Below, piece after piece: positions 43,917 to 51,567 of a DNA stretch of 64,000 bases. The position numbers and the translations under genes are program-made. The notes beneath the pieces are model-generated. The model had not been told where the DNA came from. It did no database searches and saw only the letters and a program-made list of their open reading frames with translations. Source of the stretch: CAKSHC01 sp045595395 (lineage in GTDB: Bacteria; Bacillota; Clostridia; Oscillospirales; UMGS1783); the NCBI GenBank assembly GCA_045595395.1, contig JAZOAH010000008.1:1-64000 (forward strand). The letters run 5' to 3'. How positions within the stretch are numbered: position 1 is the stretch's first letter; every line of letters starts with the position of its first letter.

Positions 43917-44720
43917 ATGAAGAACAAGATAGGCTTTATAGGCGCTGGCAATATGGCAGGCGCCATCATAAACGGAATCCTATCCAATATCGATCAACAA
44001 GAACTATACGTCTTTGATATAGACAAGTCCAAGTGCGAACGCTTTGGAAGTCGCGTGATCTACTGTGAATCATTAACGCTGCTTGTTCAAACCTGTGAAT
44101 ATCTTTTTTTTGCCATAAAACCCCAGGTTATTGATTCAGTCCTCGACCAATTAAAAACCTTACCGATTGACTGGAATAACAAGACCATTGTCACGATGGT
44201 AGCAGGAATTTCTACCGATTATATCGCAAATCAACTTCCCTGCAACGCCATTCCTATTGTTCGCATCATGCCGAACACACCCATTATGCTCGGTAACGGC
44301 GCAACCACGATCTGCGCAAATACTCACGTAGGCCCCCTGCAAGCAGACCTTGTCAAGTCCCTCTTGTCAGGAGCAAGTTATGTTCGCAATATTCCTGAAT
44401 CGCAAATGAACTCTTCCATCAGCGTCAACGGCAGCAGTCCGGCCTACCTGTTCCTATTTGCGAAAGCCGTAGTTGATTACGCCAAATCAGAAGGCATTGA
44501 CGAAACCTGCGCACTGGAACTCTTTGCGCACACCATGCTGGGCAGCGCTAAAATGCTGCTGGAATCCAACATGGACCCACATTCCTTGATCCGCATGGTC
44601 ACATCGCCCGGCGGCACAACACAAGAAGCTCTACGCGTTTTTGACGAGAGCGGCTTCGAGAAAACTGTTTTTAACGCAATGTCCGCTTGCACGAAACGTG
44701 CCGACGAACTTGGCCGATAA
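43917..44720 (+). CDS. proC: pyrroline-5-carboxylate reductase
   Basis: A 267-residue NAD(P)-dependent enzyme for the last step of proline synthesis. It has the N-terminal GFIGAGNMAGAIINGI dinucleotide-binding motif, FFAIKPQ, RIMPNTPIMLGNGAT, and the C-terminal MVTSPGGTTQEALRVFDESG signature. It is preceded by its own promoter and AGGAG. Confidence 0.96.
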   Translation: MKNKIGFIGAGNMAGAIINGILSNIDQQELYVFDIDKSKCERFGSRVIYCESLTLLVQTCEYLFFAIKPQVIDSVLDQLKTLPIDWNNKTIVTMVAGISTDYIANQLPCNAIPIVRIMPNTPIMLGNGATTICANTHVGPLQADLVKSLLSGASYVRNIPESQMNSSISVNGSSPAYLFLFAKAVVDYAKSEGIDETCALELFAHTMLGSAKMLLESNMDPHSLIRMVTSPGGTTQEALRVFDESGFEKTVFNAMSACTKRADELGR

Positions 44721-44779
44721 CATATCCTTGTCCGCTTGTGAATATATTAGACTATAATTCTGATAAAGGCGGACACAAT

Positions 44780-45382
44780 GTGAAACTAAAGATCAAGAAA
44801 AGGCGATTATCCCGCTACCATATAAACTCTGACAATAGAATTGGACTATTTTTGATCAGCTCTTTGTTTTTTGGCGTAATTGTCGGGAGTCTGGTCATTA
44901 CATTTTCCAATGATGTGCATAGCGTCTTGATTGGATACGCACAGAGTATTAGTACGAGCACTCCGGCAGTCAATATTTTATTAAATAATTTCATTATCAG
45001 TTTTTTATTTTTTTCCACTTTGTTTTTGCTCGGCGTGTCAGTATACGGCTATGTTTTCATCCCCGTTCTTCCGTTCATGAAAGGGTTTTCCTACGGATTC
45101 TCCGCTTCATTTTTTTATGCCGTATTCGGTGCACGAGGTATACTTGTCTGTGCGCTTGGAATTCTTCCGCAATCCTTCATATTTTCTACAGCTTTACTGA
45201 TAGGTGCATATCTGTCCTTCGTCAAATCTCGCTCGTTTCGACCACGTGCGACAGATCATTCCACCCATAGCGGCAGCATGAAAAACTATTGCCTGTTCTT
45301 CCTGATTCTGTTTTTCATTTCTTTTTCAACAACACTATTTGATATTTTTGTCACGAAACATGTAATCAACTTATTTTGTTAG
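44780..45382 (+). CDS. spoIIM: stage II sporulation protein M-like membrane protein
   Basis: A 200-residue protein with about five hydrophobic helices (first GLFLISSLFFGVIVGSLVIT), a FIPVLPFMKGFSYGF loop and a final helix near the C-terminus. It fits SpoIIM, part of the DMP septal peptidoglycan hydrolase machine for engulfment. The GTG at 44780 is preferred (AAAGGCGG 7 bases upstream) over an ATG inside proC. spoIIM next to xerD-type genes is a known Firmicutes neighbourhood, which supports the call. Confidence 0.82.
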   Translation: MKLKIKKRRLSRYHINSDNRIGLFLISSLFFGVIVGSLVITFSNDVHSVLIGYAQSISTSTPAVNILLNNFIISFLFFSTLFLLGVSVYGYVFIPVLPFMKGFSYGFSASFFYAVFGARGILVCALGILPQSFIFSTALLIGAYLSFVKSRSFRPRATDHSTHSGSMKNYCLFFLILFFISFSTTLFDIFVTKHVINLFC

Positions 45383-45391
45383 GATATTTAT

Positions 45392-46276
45392 ATGGAGAAG
45401 ATTTTAACCGGATTTCTTACTTACATTAAGGAAGAAAAGAAAGCAACAGCAAATACTTGCGCATCCTATCGCCGCGATCTGGATGCTTATTTTTCGTTTC
45501 TGATTATACACGGCAAAAGAGATCCGCTGATTGCATCAAAAGATACATTAAACGATTATCTTAATAATCTTAAGGATGGCGGCAAATCAGGCAACACGAT
45601 TGCTCGCAACCTTTCTTCCATACGTAGTTTCTATCAATACTTAATGATTCAAGGTAAAATAGAGGAAAACCCGGCTAAAAACATTAAATACCATATCGCA
45701 GACCGCAAATTACCGGATATTCTGACCGCAGAAGAAGTGAATTTACTTCTCGAACAGCCGCAATGCACCACACCAAAAGGGTTTCGCGATAAAGCGATGT
45801 TGGAGTTATTATATGCAACCGGCATGAAGGTCACAGAACTTGTTGATCTTGAGATTCATGATGTAAATATTCATCTTGGCGTCATTCACTGCACAGGCAG
45901 CACCGGAGGGCGCATCGTCCCCATGCATAAAACTGCTGCAAAAGCTCTTGAGGATTACATGGCAAAAATTCGCCCGCTCATGGTGGATAATAAGGAAAAT
46001 ACCGCTCTTTTCGTTAACACAAATGGCGCACGGCTAACACGACAGGGCTTCTGGAAAATCATCAAAGCCTACGCACACAGCGCCGGTATACATAAGGACA
46101 TTACCCCACAAACGATTCGCCATTCTTTTGCTTCACACCTATTAGAGAACGGGGCGGATATAAAGGCTATTCAGGAAATGCTGGGGCATACCGACATTTC
46201 CTCCACACAATTTTATGCAAAAATAATTAAAAACCGCTATAAGGATGTATACAATAAATTTCATCCCCGCGCATAG
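45392..46276 (+). CDS. xerD: XerD-like tyrosine recombinase with altered catalytic residues
   Basis: A 294-residue protein with the size and two-domain form of XerD: SAM-like N-terminal core-binding domain (about 1-85) and catalytic domain (about 105-290). TIRHSFASHLLENGADIKAI and LGHTDISSTQFYAK keep Arg II, the later His and the Tyr nucleophile. However, the first catalytic Arg is Lys (ATGMKVTELV), the His of the HxxR motif is Gln (QTIR), and the beta-hairpin Lys segment GKGxK is missing (CTGSTGGR). It may be catalytically weak or act only as a partner. It lies 9 bases after spoIIM and is convergent with the second recombinase. Confidence 0.85.
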   Translation: MEKILTGFLTYIKEEKKATANTCASYRRDLDAYFSFLIIHGKRDPLIASKDTLNDYLNNLKDGGKSGNTIARNLSSIRSFYQYLMIQGKIEENPAKNIKYHIADRKLPDILTAEEVNLLLEQPQCTTPKGFRDKAMLELLYATGMKVTELVDLEIHDVNIHLGVIHCTGSTGGRIVPMHKTAAKALEDYMAKIRPLMVDNKENTALFVNTNGARLTRQGFWKIIKAYAHSAGIHKDITPQTIRHSFASHLLENGADIKAIQEMLGHTDISSTQFYAKIIKNRYKDVYNKFHPRA

Positions 46277-46278
46277 AA

Positions 46279-46303
46279 AAGCCGTGTCATTAAGACACGG
46301 CTT
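46279..46303. terminator. bidirectional terminator between the two recombinase genes
   Basis: AAGCCGTGTC (46279-46288) pairs with GACACGGCTT (46294-46303), 5-base loop; T-rich on the minus-strand side. Confidence 0.85.
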
Positions 46304-46325
46304 ATGCAAATAAAAGGGGAGGGGA

Positions 46326-47306
46326 TTATTCTTCATTCTTACCAACCTTGATCTTACCCAATGGATTAGCGTTCGCTGCTTCTTCCAACTGCGTTTTCCC
46401 AAGGTGCGTGTATATCTGCGTCGTACCAAGATTTTCATGGCCCAAAACCTCTTTGAGCACACGAATATCCACGCCATTTTGAAACATAAGCGTCGCTGCC
46501 GTATGGCGTAGTTTGTGCGTAGAAAACCGTTGCGGATCCAAGCCAGCCTTTTCAATATATTTTTTCACCAAGTTTTGGACCATCTGATGGCTGATTCTGG
46601 TCTTACGATTACTTAAAAATAGGGCCTTTTTATCAATAACGCCGTCAACTGGGCGTACCCGCATGTAAATATGAATCGCTTCCTGACAGGCCTCATTTAG
46701 ATAAACAACACGCTCTTTGCCGCCTTTTCCTAATACTCGCAAACGATTATCGTGTATATCGGTTAAATTGATACCAACTAATTCCGATAATCGTATTCCG
46801 GTATTTAAAAAAACCACAAGAATCGCATAATCGCGCTGACGGTTTTTTCCGTCAACGGCAGCCAGCAGACGCAGGCATTCATCATATTCCAAATGCACCG
46901 GCAAGTTCCGTCTAGGCTTTGGAAGATCGAGATCGGCCACAGGATTAAAATCCAACAATCCGGCTTTTACCGTTAAATACTTATAGAAGCTTCGCAACGT
47001 TGATGCTTTGCGAGCCCTGGTACGACTACGATTATTACGATCATTTGCAAGGTAAATAAAGAACTCATAAATATCAGAAACAGTAATGGATTTAATCAGA
47101 TCAATATCAACGGTGCTGATATCAATTTCTTCAAACGGAACAGAATCCGGACATAAGTTTTTTGATAAAAGTATATAACGAAAAAATGTACGTAAGTCCA
47201 GATAATATTCATCAACCGTTTTTGTTGATTTGCCTCGAATTGTCTGTGCGTGAACCAGAAACTCACGAATTGGCCCAGAAACATCAGAAAATCGGTATTT
47301 TGTCAT
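46326..47306 (-). CDS. tyrosine recombinase (Xer family) adjacent to dif-like site
   Basis: A 326-residue recombinase with an N-terminal core-binding domain (IRGKSTKTVDEYYLDLRTFF) and a catalytic domain with all expected residues: Arg in NTGIRLSELVG, Lys in GKGGKERVV, HxxR in THKLRH, His in LGHENL and Tyr in TTQIYTH. The start at 47306 has a G-rich SD (AGAGGGG, complement of 47314-47320). It lies outside the prophage boundary, 14 bases from a dif-like palindrome, so it is most simply a host Xer protein. A solo XerS/XerH-like enzyme, or partner of the XerD-like neighbour, is possible. Its native promoter seems to have been displaced by the prophage. Confidence 0.88.
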   Translation of the reverse strand: MTKYRFSDVSGPIREFLVHAQTIRGKSTKTVDEYYLDLRTFFRYILLSKNLCPDSVPFEEIDISTVDIDLIKSITVSDIYEFFIYLANDRNNRSRTRARKASTLRSFYKYLTVKAGLLDFNPVADLDLPKPRRNLPVHLEYDECLRLLAAVDGKNRQRDYAILVVFLNTGIRLSELVGINLTDIHDNRLRVLGKGGKERVVYLNEACQEAIHIYMRVRPVDGVIDKKALFLSNRKTRISHQMVQNLVKKYIEKAGLDPQRFSTHKLRHTAATLMFQNGVDIRVLKEVLGHENLGTTQIYTHLGKTQLEEAANANPLGKIKVGKNEE

Positions 47307-47319
47307 TTTTCTTCCCCTC

Positions 47320-47353
47320 TAAATTGAACAAAATATTCATTTTGTTTAATTTA
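47320..47353. other. dif-like recombination site (attL)
   Basis: Arms TAAATTGAACAAAAT (47320-47334) and ATTTTGTTTAATTTA (47339-47353) form a near-perfect palindrome with one mismatch around a short AT-rich centre, as expected for two recombinase half-sites. The right arm and centre belong to the 19-bp repeat that recurs at attR. Position next to an intact Xer gene and at a switch in gene orientation supports a dif function. Confidence 0.7.
47334..47352 (+). repeat. attL core, 19-bp direct repeat copy 1
   Basis: TATTCATTTTGTTTAATTT, identical to 52969-52987. Upstream flank is host, downstream flank (AAGGGGGGATTTTTTT) is phage. Confidence 0.92.
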
Positions 47354-47452
47354 AGGGGGGATTTTTTTGTCTGTTTTAGAATGGCTTTTGTTCATGTCCG
47401 TTTCCCTGCAAGTGCTCCAATTTTTATTTTTTCTAAAGGATAGGTATCTAAA

Positions 47453-47638
47453 ATGAATGAAATTAAAAATGTTAAGTTTCGTTTGAAATCTGAAATGCCC
47501 AAGTTGTCTACTGATGCCGTGCAAGAGTTTGAAGATGCTTTTTGGCGTCTTGTAGATATGTATGGCATACCCGAGGCCTGCAATAAAACTTTGTCTATTG
47601 TTGAAGATCTTCTTGATGAGATCATGAACCATGAGTAA
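47453..47638 (+). CDS. prophage small protein, function unknown (61 aa)
   Basis: The first ORF inside the element, with a good SD (AAAGGATAGG). The product is acidic and probably two-helical (FEDAFWRLVDMYGIPEACNK, then SIVEDLLDEIMNHE). I do not recognise it as any conserved gokushovirus protein. It overlaps the next ORF by 8 bases. It may be an accessory or early gene; the region upstream has no clear promoter. Confidence 0.7.
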   Translation: MNEIKNVKFRLKSEMPKLSTDAVQEFEDAFWRLVDMYGIPEACNKTLSIVEDLLDEIMNHE

Positions 47639-47798
47639 TGATGTGTATGCCGTGAACGGCTTTTATTGGGCTTTAGATTCCCTTTGCCGTTATCATGCCG
47701 GTAATAATGATGTCATTACTACAATTCGTGCACTAGATGAAGTGCGTGAGACTCTGCTTAAAGATGCAGAATATAAAACAAATAATGAGGTGAAATAA
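47631..47798 (+). CDS. prophage small protein, function unknown (55 aa)
   Basis: ATG at 47631 overlapping the previous ORF; 55 residues starting MSNDVYAVNGFYWALDSLCR and ending in a charged helix. No membrane segment and no recognised family. Its stop overlaps the VP8-like start by one base (TAATG), consistent with coupled translation inside the phage operon. Confidence 0.65.
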   Translation: MSNDVYAVNGFYWALDSLCRYHAGNNDVITTIRALDEVRETLLKDAEYKTNNEVK

Positions 47799-47911
47799 TG
47801 TATCGTTCTACTGCTCCCCGTGGTGATCACCACGTTTTCCGCCGTACTGCCGCCAGTACCAAGCGCATCAATGTGAATCCAGGTAATTATCGTGGAGGTA
47901 TCCGTCTGTGA
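47798..47911 (+). CDS. gokushovirus VP8-like small basic DNA-binding protein (37 aa)
   Basis: A 37-residue Arg/His-rich peptide with FRRTAASTKRINV and the ending RGGIRL. The short basic character and GG-x-RL end match the packaged DNA-binding peptide (VP8, analogous to phiX174 J) that neutralises genome charge in gokushovirus virions. It starts on the stop of the preceding ORF and ends overlapping the next GTG start by 4 bases. Confidence 0.75.
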   Translation: MYRSTAPRGDHHVFRRTAASTKRINVNPGNYRGGIRL

Positions 47912-48075
47912 GTGATAAATTTCTAAAAATTTTGATGGATGCTCGGTTATTTCTTCTGGAAATCTTAAATGAGGTTGAGGATGCCGATGATCTCGGCTAT
48001 ATGTGCCGCAATCTTAAAACTTTACTATCTGAACATGAACTGCTCAGTATTTACAAAAAGGAGTGTCAAGAATGA
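47908..48075 (+). CDS. prophage small protein, function unknown (55 aa)
   Basis: GTG start at 47908 inside the overlap GTGA with the VP8-like gene; 55 residues, acidic, helical (LFLLEILNEVEDADDLGYMC, ending YKKECQE). No known family. Its stop overlaps the VP5-like start (ATGA). It would be missed by ORF callers with a higher length cut-off or ATG-only starts. Confidence 0.6.
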   Translation: MSDKFLKILMDARLFLLEILNEVEDADDLGYMCRNLKTLLSEHELLSIYKKECQE

Positions 48076-48407
48076 AACAGCGCTTATATTCGATTTATGA
48101 TATGCGTTCCAAAACCTATGGAATCCCTTTCGTTGCAGTAAACGACGACATTGCCAAGCGCACTGTGGCGTCGACTTTGCTCAGTGTCCCCCCTACCCAT
48201 CTGATGTTTGCCTTTGCATCCGACTATGAATTATATTATCTTGGTGAGGTGATGGAAAATGGTAGTTTGGCTACGGCTGAAACTGGCGCTCAAGCAATTA
48301 CTTTCCTTAGTGATATCCTTCAAGTATACAAAGTGAATGAAAAAAGAGAGGTGATTTTGAATGATGTTCGCATGCAGAACGAGCCGCAGAGAGACCACGC
48401 CGAGTAA
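48072..48407 (+). CDS. gokushovirus VP5-like nonstructural protein
   Basis: 111 residues. Conserved features are the start MKQRLYSIYDMRSKTYGIPF, a DDIAKRTVASTLL segment and the F..DYELYYLGE motif typical of VP5, a small protein of the ssDNA synthesis/packaging stage. The ATG at 48072 is preferred over the upstream GTG at 48063, because it overlaps the previous stop (ATGA). The 3' end overlaps VP3 by 47 bases. Confidence 0.82.
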   Translation: MKQRLYSIYDMRSKTYGIPFVAVNDDIAKRTVASTLLSVPPTHLMFAFASDYELYYLGEVMENGSLATAETGAQAITFLSDILQVYKVNEKREVILNDVRMQNEPQRDHAE

Positions 48408-48840
48408 GTCCGGCTCTCCTACTGCCCCTATTTTCGTTAAAGCCTTTGATGAAAATGGTGAGCCTTATCTCGCTGAAAAAGGTGTTAAAAATATTTACGA
48501 TATCATTCAGTCTTATCATGATGATACTCGTATCGAGAGCATTGTATCTCGTTATGAGCAAGGTGATAAGTCTGTCCTTGGCAAGCTGCAGGGCTTTTAT
48601 GCAGATATGACTGCCCAGGCTAAAACGCTCCAAGAGGCTGAAAATGCTATGATCAAAGTAAAATCCTTGTATGATCGTATGCCTACTGCTGTGAAACATA
48701 AATTTCCTGATGTAAATTCTTTCATTGGCGCTATTGGTACTGATGATCTGAAACAGATGCTCACGCCGGCGAAGGACACGGACAAGCCCAGTGAAGTTAA
48801 AGAAACGGTAAAGGAGAAGGTAGATAATGTTACAGCGTAA
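48361..48840 (+). CDS. gokushovirus VP3, internal scaffolding protein
   Basis: 159 residues. NIYDIIQSYHDDTRIESIV, FYADMTAQAKTLQEAENAMI and LYDRMPTAVKHKFPDVNSFI match the VP3 scaffold pattern (helical, with the conserved LP...KF...F segment). The scaffold directs procapsid assembly and is lost on maturation. SD is GAGAGGTG. It overlaps VP5 by 47 bases and VP1 by 14, a compact arrangement typical of microviruses. Confidence 0.88.
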   Translation: MMFACRTSRRETTPSKSGSPTAPIFVKAFDENGEPYLAEKGVKNIYDIIQSYHDDTRIESIVSRYEQGDKSVLGKLQGFYADMTAQAKTLQEAENAMIKVKSLYDRMPTAVKHKFPDVNSFIGAIGTDDLKQMLTPAKDTDKPSEVKETVKEKVDNVTA

Positions 48841-50647
48841 TGTAAATAGCCGTTTTGCACAAAATCCCACCCTTGAAAATCAACGCTCCCGTTTTGATCG
48901 AAATAATACTTATAAGACCACTTTTAATGCTGGTGATCTCATTCCCATTTATGTTGATTCAGATATTCTTCCCGGCGATACGGTAACTATGGATACTGCG
49001 TCTGTTGTCCGCATGTCCACCCCGATTTACCCGGTCATGGATAATGCTAATATCGACATTTTTTGGTTCTTCGTCCCCCATCGTATTGTATGGGATGATT
49101 TTGAACACTTTATGACTGGCGGGCTCGATGCCGGCGAATGGGATGCCCCGACCGTATATGAGCCGCCTATGGTGCGCCCTCGAACTTTTTCCTATCCTTC
49201 CGGTCAGTTTGAATACAAAGGTTATCCATCTAAAACTTTAGCGGACTATATGGGTATTCCTTGTGGTTTTTCTGCACCTGGTGATGAGCGTGCTTTTAAT
49301 ACGGATATTGCCGAAGGTGTTTCTGCTCTTCCTTTCCGTGCGTATGCTAAGATCTGGAACGATTGGTTTCGGTCATCGTCGATTCAACCGGAAATTCTTA
49401 TTCCGACCACTAGTGGTTTTTCTTGGCAACCCATATTTTATGTGAATGATGGCGCTCCTGTAGATGGATATAAGCAATTATATTCTTATGGTGATCATGC
49501 TAATGTTCTTGTAAAAAATGAAGGCACGACCGTTTATGGCGGTGCTTTGCTTAAGGCCAACAAATATCATGACTTTTTCACCAGCGCTCTTATCGAGCCT
49601 CAGCGTGGTGAGCCTGTCGGTGTTCCGCTTGAAGGTGCTTTGCCTGTTGTTACTACTGGTGTTAATACATGGCATATTCCGCTGGATACTCCTCCGCTTA
49701 TGTTTGCTAAACAGGACAAGGCCATGTCTGGCACATATGAAGAGGTAGGTTTTTTACAGACAGTTGGGCCTGACAATGTTTATGCTTCGCCTGGTTCTGT
49801 ATCTGCTGGTCAGGAAAATCTTAACGGTTATTGGTTAAATCCTGTTAATCTTGTTGCTGATACTTCGGTAAGCAATACATTGCAGATTTCCATTAACGAT
49901 CTTCGTCATGCTATGGCTGTTCAGCACATTCTCGAACTTGACGCTCGTTCCGGATCCGGACGATATATTGACCTTTTGAAAGGTCATTTCGGTGTCACCT
50001 CTCCTGATGCTCGCCTTCAGCGTGCTGAGTATCTTGGCGGTGCCTCGATTCCCATTAACATTACTCCGGTAGCGCAGACCTCGCAGACGAGTGATGTGTC
50101 CCCTCAGGGTAATGTTGCGGCATACTCTTGGACTAGTGATGTGTCCAGTTCTTTTACTAAGTCTTTTGTTGAGCATGGTACTTTGATGTGTCTTGCCGTT
50201 GTTCGTCATGTCAGATCTTATCAGCAAGGCCTTCACAAGATGTGGTCACGGCCGACCCGCTACGATCACTATTGGCCGTCTTTGGCTAATATATCTGAAC
50301 AGGCTATCCTCAACAAGGAGATCTTTGTTTCCGGTGATCCGGAAATAGATAACCAGGTTTTTGGATATCAAGAGGCCTTTGCCGAGTATCGTTATAAGCC
50401 TAGTATTGTTACTGGCGCTATGCGTTCCTCTTATCCGCAGCCGTTGGACGCTTGGCATTATGCTGACTATTATACCGGCACGCCGCATCTGTCCTCTGAA
50501 TGGTTGCAGGAAGGTAGTGAAGAAATTGACCGCACACTTGCAGTTTCTTCGGCTGTTGAAGATCAGTTTATCGGTGACTTTGCGTTCAACTCCCAGTGGT
50601 ACCGTGTAATGCCGATGTATTCGATCCCTGGCCTCGATCGCATGTAA
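48827..50647 (+). CDS. gokushovirus VP1, major capsid protein
   Basis: 606 residues with the Microviridae capsid fold signatures: RSRFDRNNTYKTTFNAGDLI near the N-terminus, PIYPVMDNANIDIFWFFVPH, and the highly conserved GRYIDLLKGHFGVTSPDARL stretch (about residues 382-401) followed by QRAEYLGG. It is longer than most gokushovirus VP1 proteins (roughly 530-570 residues), which suggests an enlarged surface loop. SD is AAGGAG. It ends at a hairpin. Confidence 0.97.
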   Translation: MLQRNVNSRFAQNPTLENQRSRFDRNNTYKTTFNAGDLIPIYVDSDILPGDTVTMDTASVVRMSTPIYPVMDNANIDIFWFFVPHRIVWDDFEHFMTGGLDAGEWDAPTVYEPPMVRPRTFSYPSGQFEYKGYPSKTLADYMGIPCGFSAPGDERAFNTDIAEGVSALPFRAYAKIWNDWFRSSSIQPEILIPTTSGFSWQPIFYVNDGAPVDGYKQLYSYGDHANVLVKNEGTTVYGGALLKANKYHDFFTSALIEPQRGEPVGVPLEGALPVVTTGVNTWHIPLDTPPLMFAKQDKAMSGTYEEVGFLQTVGPDNVYASPGSVSAGQENLNGYWLNPVNLVADTSVSNTLQISINDLRHAMAVQHILELDARSGSGRYIDLLKGHFGVTSPDARLQRAEYLGGASIPINITPVAQTSQTSDVSPQGNVAAYSWTSDVSSSFTKSFVEHGTLMCLAVVRHVRSYQQGLHKMWSRPTRYDHYWPSLANISEQAILNKEIFVSGDPEIDNQVFGYQEAFAEYRYKPSIVTGAMRSSYPQPLDAWHYADYYTGTPHLSSEWLQEGSEEIDRTLAVSSAVEDQFIGDFAFNSQWYRVMPMYSIPGLDRM

Positions 50648-50662
50648 GCCTATCCCGTCCAT

Positions 50663-50700
50663 TGCCCGGTATGCCCTCGTGACCTCTGCCGGGCACAATT
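50663..50700 (+). terminator. hairpin after the capsid gene
   Basis: TGCCCGG (50663-50669) pairs with CCGGGCA (50689-50695), 19-base loop, followed by CAATTTTTATT. It is a likely partial terminator that raises VP1 relative to downstream genes. Confidence 0.6.
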
Positions 50701-50716
50701 TTTATTGAGGTGTATT

Positions 50717-50869
50717 ATGAATCAGATCCAATTAGAAAGTGTTTTAGATGCTATTGAGCATAAACTAGATATTCTTTTCGATTCCTGTACTGGTGTTCAG
50801 TTGTTTGATATTTATGGTTACCTTCGTGATGAATCAGATCGTTTTCTAAAAAAGTATATTGATGCATAA
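50717..50869 (+). CDS. prophage small protein, function unknown (50 aa)
   Basis: ATG at 50717 after TTGAGGTG; 50 residues, acidic and helical (LESVLDAIEHKLDILFDSC ... LRDESDRFLKKYIDA). It lies between VP1 and VP2, where gokushoviruses usually have no gene. No family recognised. It resembles the other small acidic two-helix ORFs of this element in general character only. Confidence 0.65.
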   Translation: MNQIQLESVLDAIEHKLDILFDSCTGVQLFDIYGYLRDESDRFLKKYIDA

Positions 50870-50880
50870 GGAGTGATTTT

Positions 50881-51567
50881 ATGCTTGCTCAACATGCCGG
50901 TGGTGGTTTTGCCGCAGGTAATTCCGCTAGTAATATTCTTAATGGAAAAACTAACGGTAATACTCTTGTCGGTGCTTTTGATGCGTATGCGCAAGATTTT
51001 GCATTAAGTAGTGGTAATTATATTGCCCCGCTTATAAATGGTCTTTATGACTCTATTTTGAGTGCTGAGCAGACCAGTGCAAATAAGCAGATGGCATTTC
51101 AGCGAGAGCAGAATGAACTTGCTATGTCTTATAATTCTTCTGAGGCGCAGAAAGCGCGTGATTTTAATGCTGAACAAGCCGCAATTAATCGTCAATTTCA
51201 GCAAACTAGTGCTGATAAGCAGATGGCGTTTCAGGAGCGTATGAGTAATACTCAGTATCAGCGTGCTGTTGAGGATCTGAAGAAAGCCGGATTGAATCCT
51301 ATTCTTGCCGCAGGTGCTAGCGCATCTTCCCCGGCTGGATCCTCGGCCTCCGGCTCTTCGGCCTCCGGTGCGTCTTCCGCAATTTCTGCAATGTCGGGAT
51401 CTAAGGCTAATGCCTCCGGTGCTGGTTCCTCTGCTGTTTCTGCTTTTAATGCTCTACTTGGATTTATTGGTAATCAATCGGAAATGTATAATTCCGGCAT
51501 GCAAGGTCTTACTGGTCTTGCCAATCGTGCATTTTCTCTTTTAGGTGTTAATGCAAAACGCCGTTGA
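50881..51567 (+). CDS. gokushovirus VP2, DNA pilot / minor capsid protein
   Basis: 228 residues: Gly/Ala-rich N-terminus, a long Gln/Glu/Ala coiled segment (about 60-120), and the conserved RMSNTQYQRAVEDLKKAGLN motif followed by NPILAAGASASSP, the hallmark of VP2. Two copies of a short TSA[ND]KQMAFQ repeat occur at about residues 66-74 and 109-117. The protein ends in a Ser/Ala/Gly-rich tail. It pilots DNA across the host envelope. SD is AAGGAG. Confidence 0.93.
   Translation: MLAQHAGGGFAAGNSASNILNGKTNGNTLVGAFDAYAQDFALSSGNYIAPLINGLYDSILSAEQTSANKQMAFQREQNELAMSYNSSEAQKARDFNAEQAAINRQFQQTSADKQMAFQERMSNTQYQRAVEDLKKAGLNPILAAGASASSPAGSSASGSSASGASSAISAMSGSKANASGAGSSAVSAFNALLGFIGNQSEMYNSGMQGLTGLANRAFSLLGVNAKRR

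Larger units (their letters stand above)
47314..47368. promoter_or_regulatory. attL hairpin: host/phage junction structure over the recombinase SD
   Basis: Host sequence 47314-47334 pairs with 47339-47358, which is partly phage-derived: 15 bp, a one-base bulge, then CCCC with GGGG. A T7 run follows at 47362-47368. Read plus, it looks like an intrinsic terminator protecting the phage from incoming transcription. Read minus, phage-derived C residues pair with the recombinase SD (with one extra mismatch). Confidence 0.55.

Noticed and set aside
43823..44017. A 64-residue plus-strand ORF upstream of and overlapping proC
   Set aside because: It crosses the proC promoter and start in another frame, lacks an SD and has no family resemblance.
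46326..47306. Reading the minus-strand tyrosine recombinase as a prophage integrase
   Set aside because: It lies outside the 19-bp repeat boundary, has host-like codon use and sits beside the dif-like palindrome. Microviruses do not usually carry integrases. The repeat geometry puts it on the host side.
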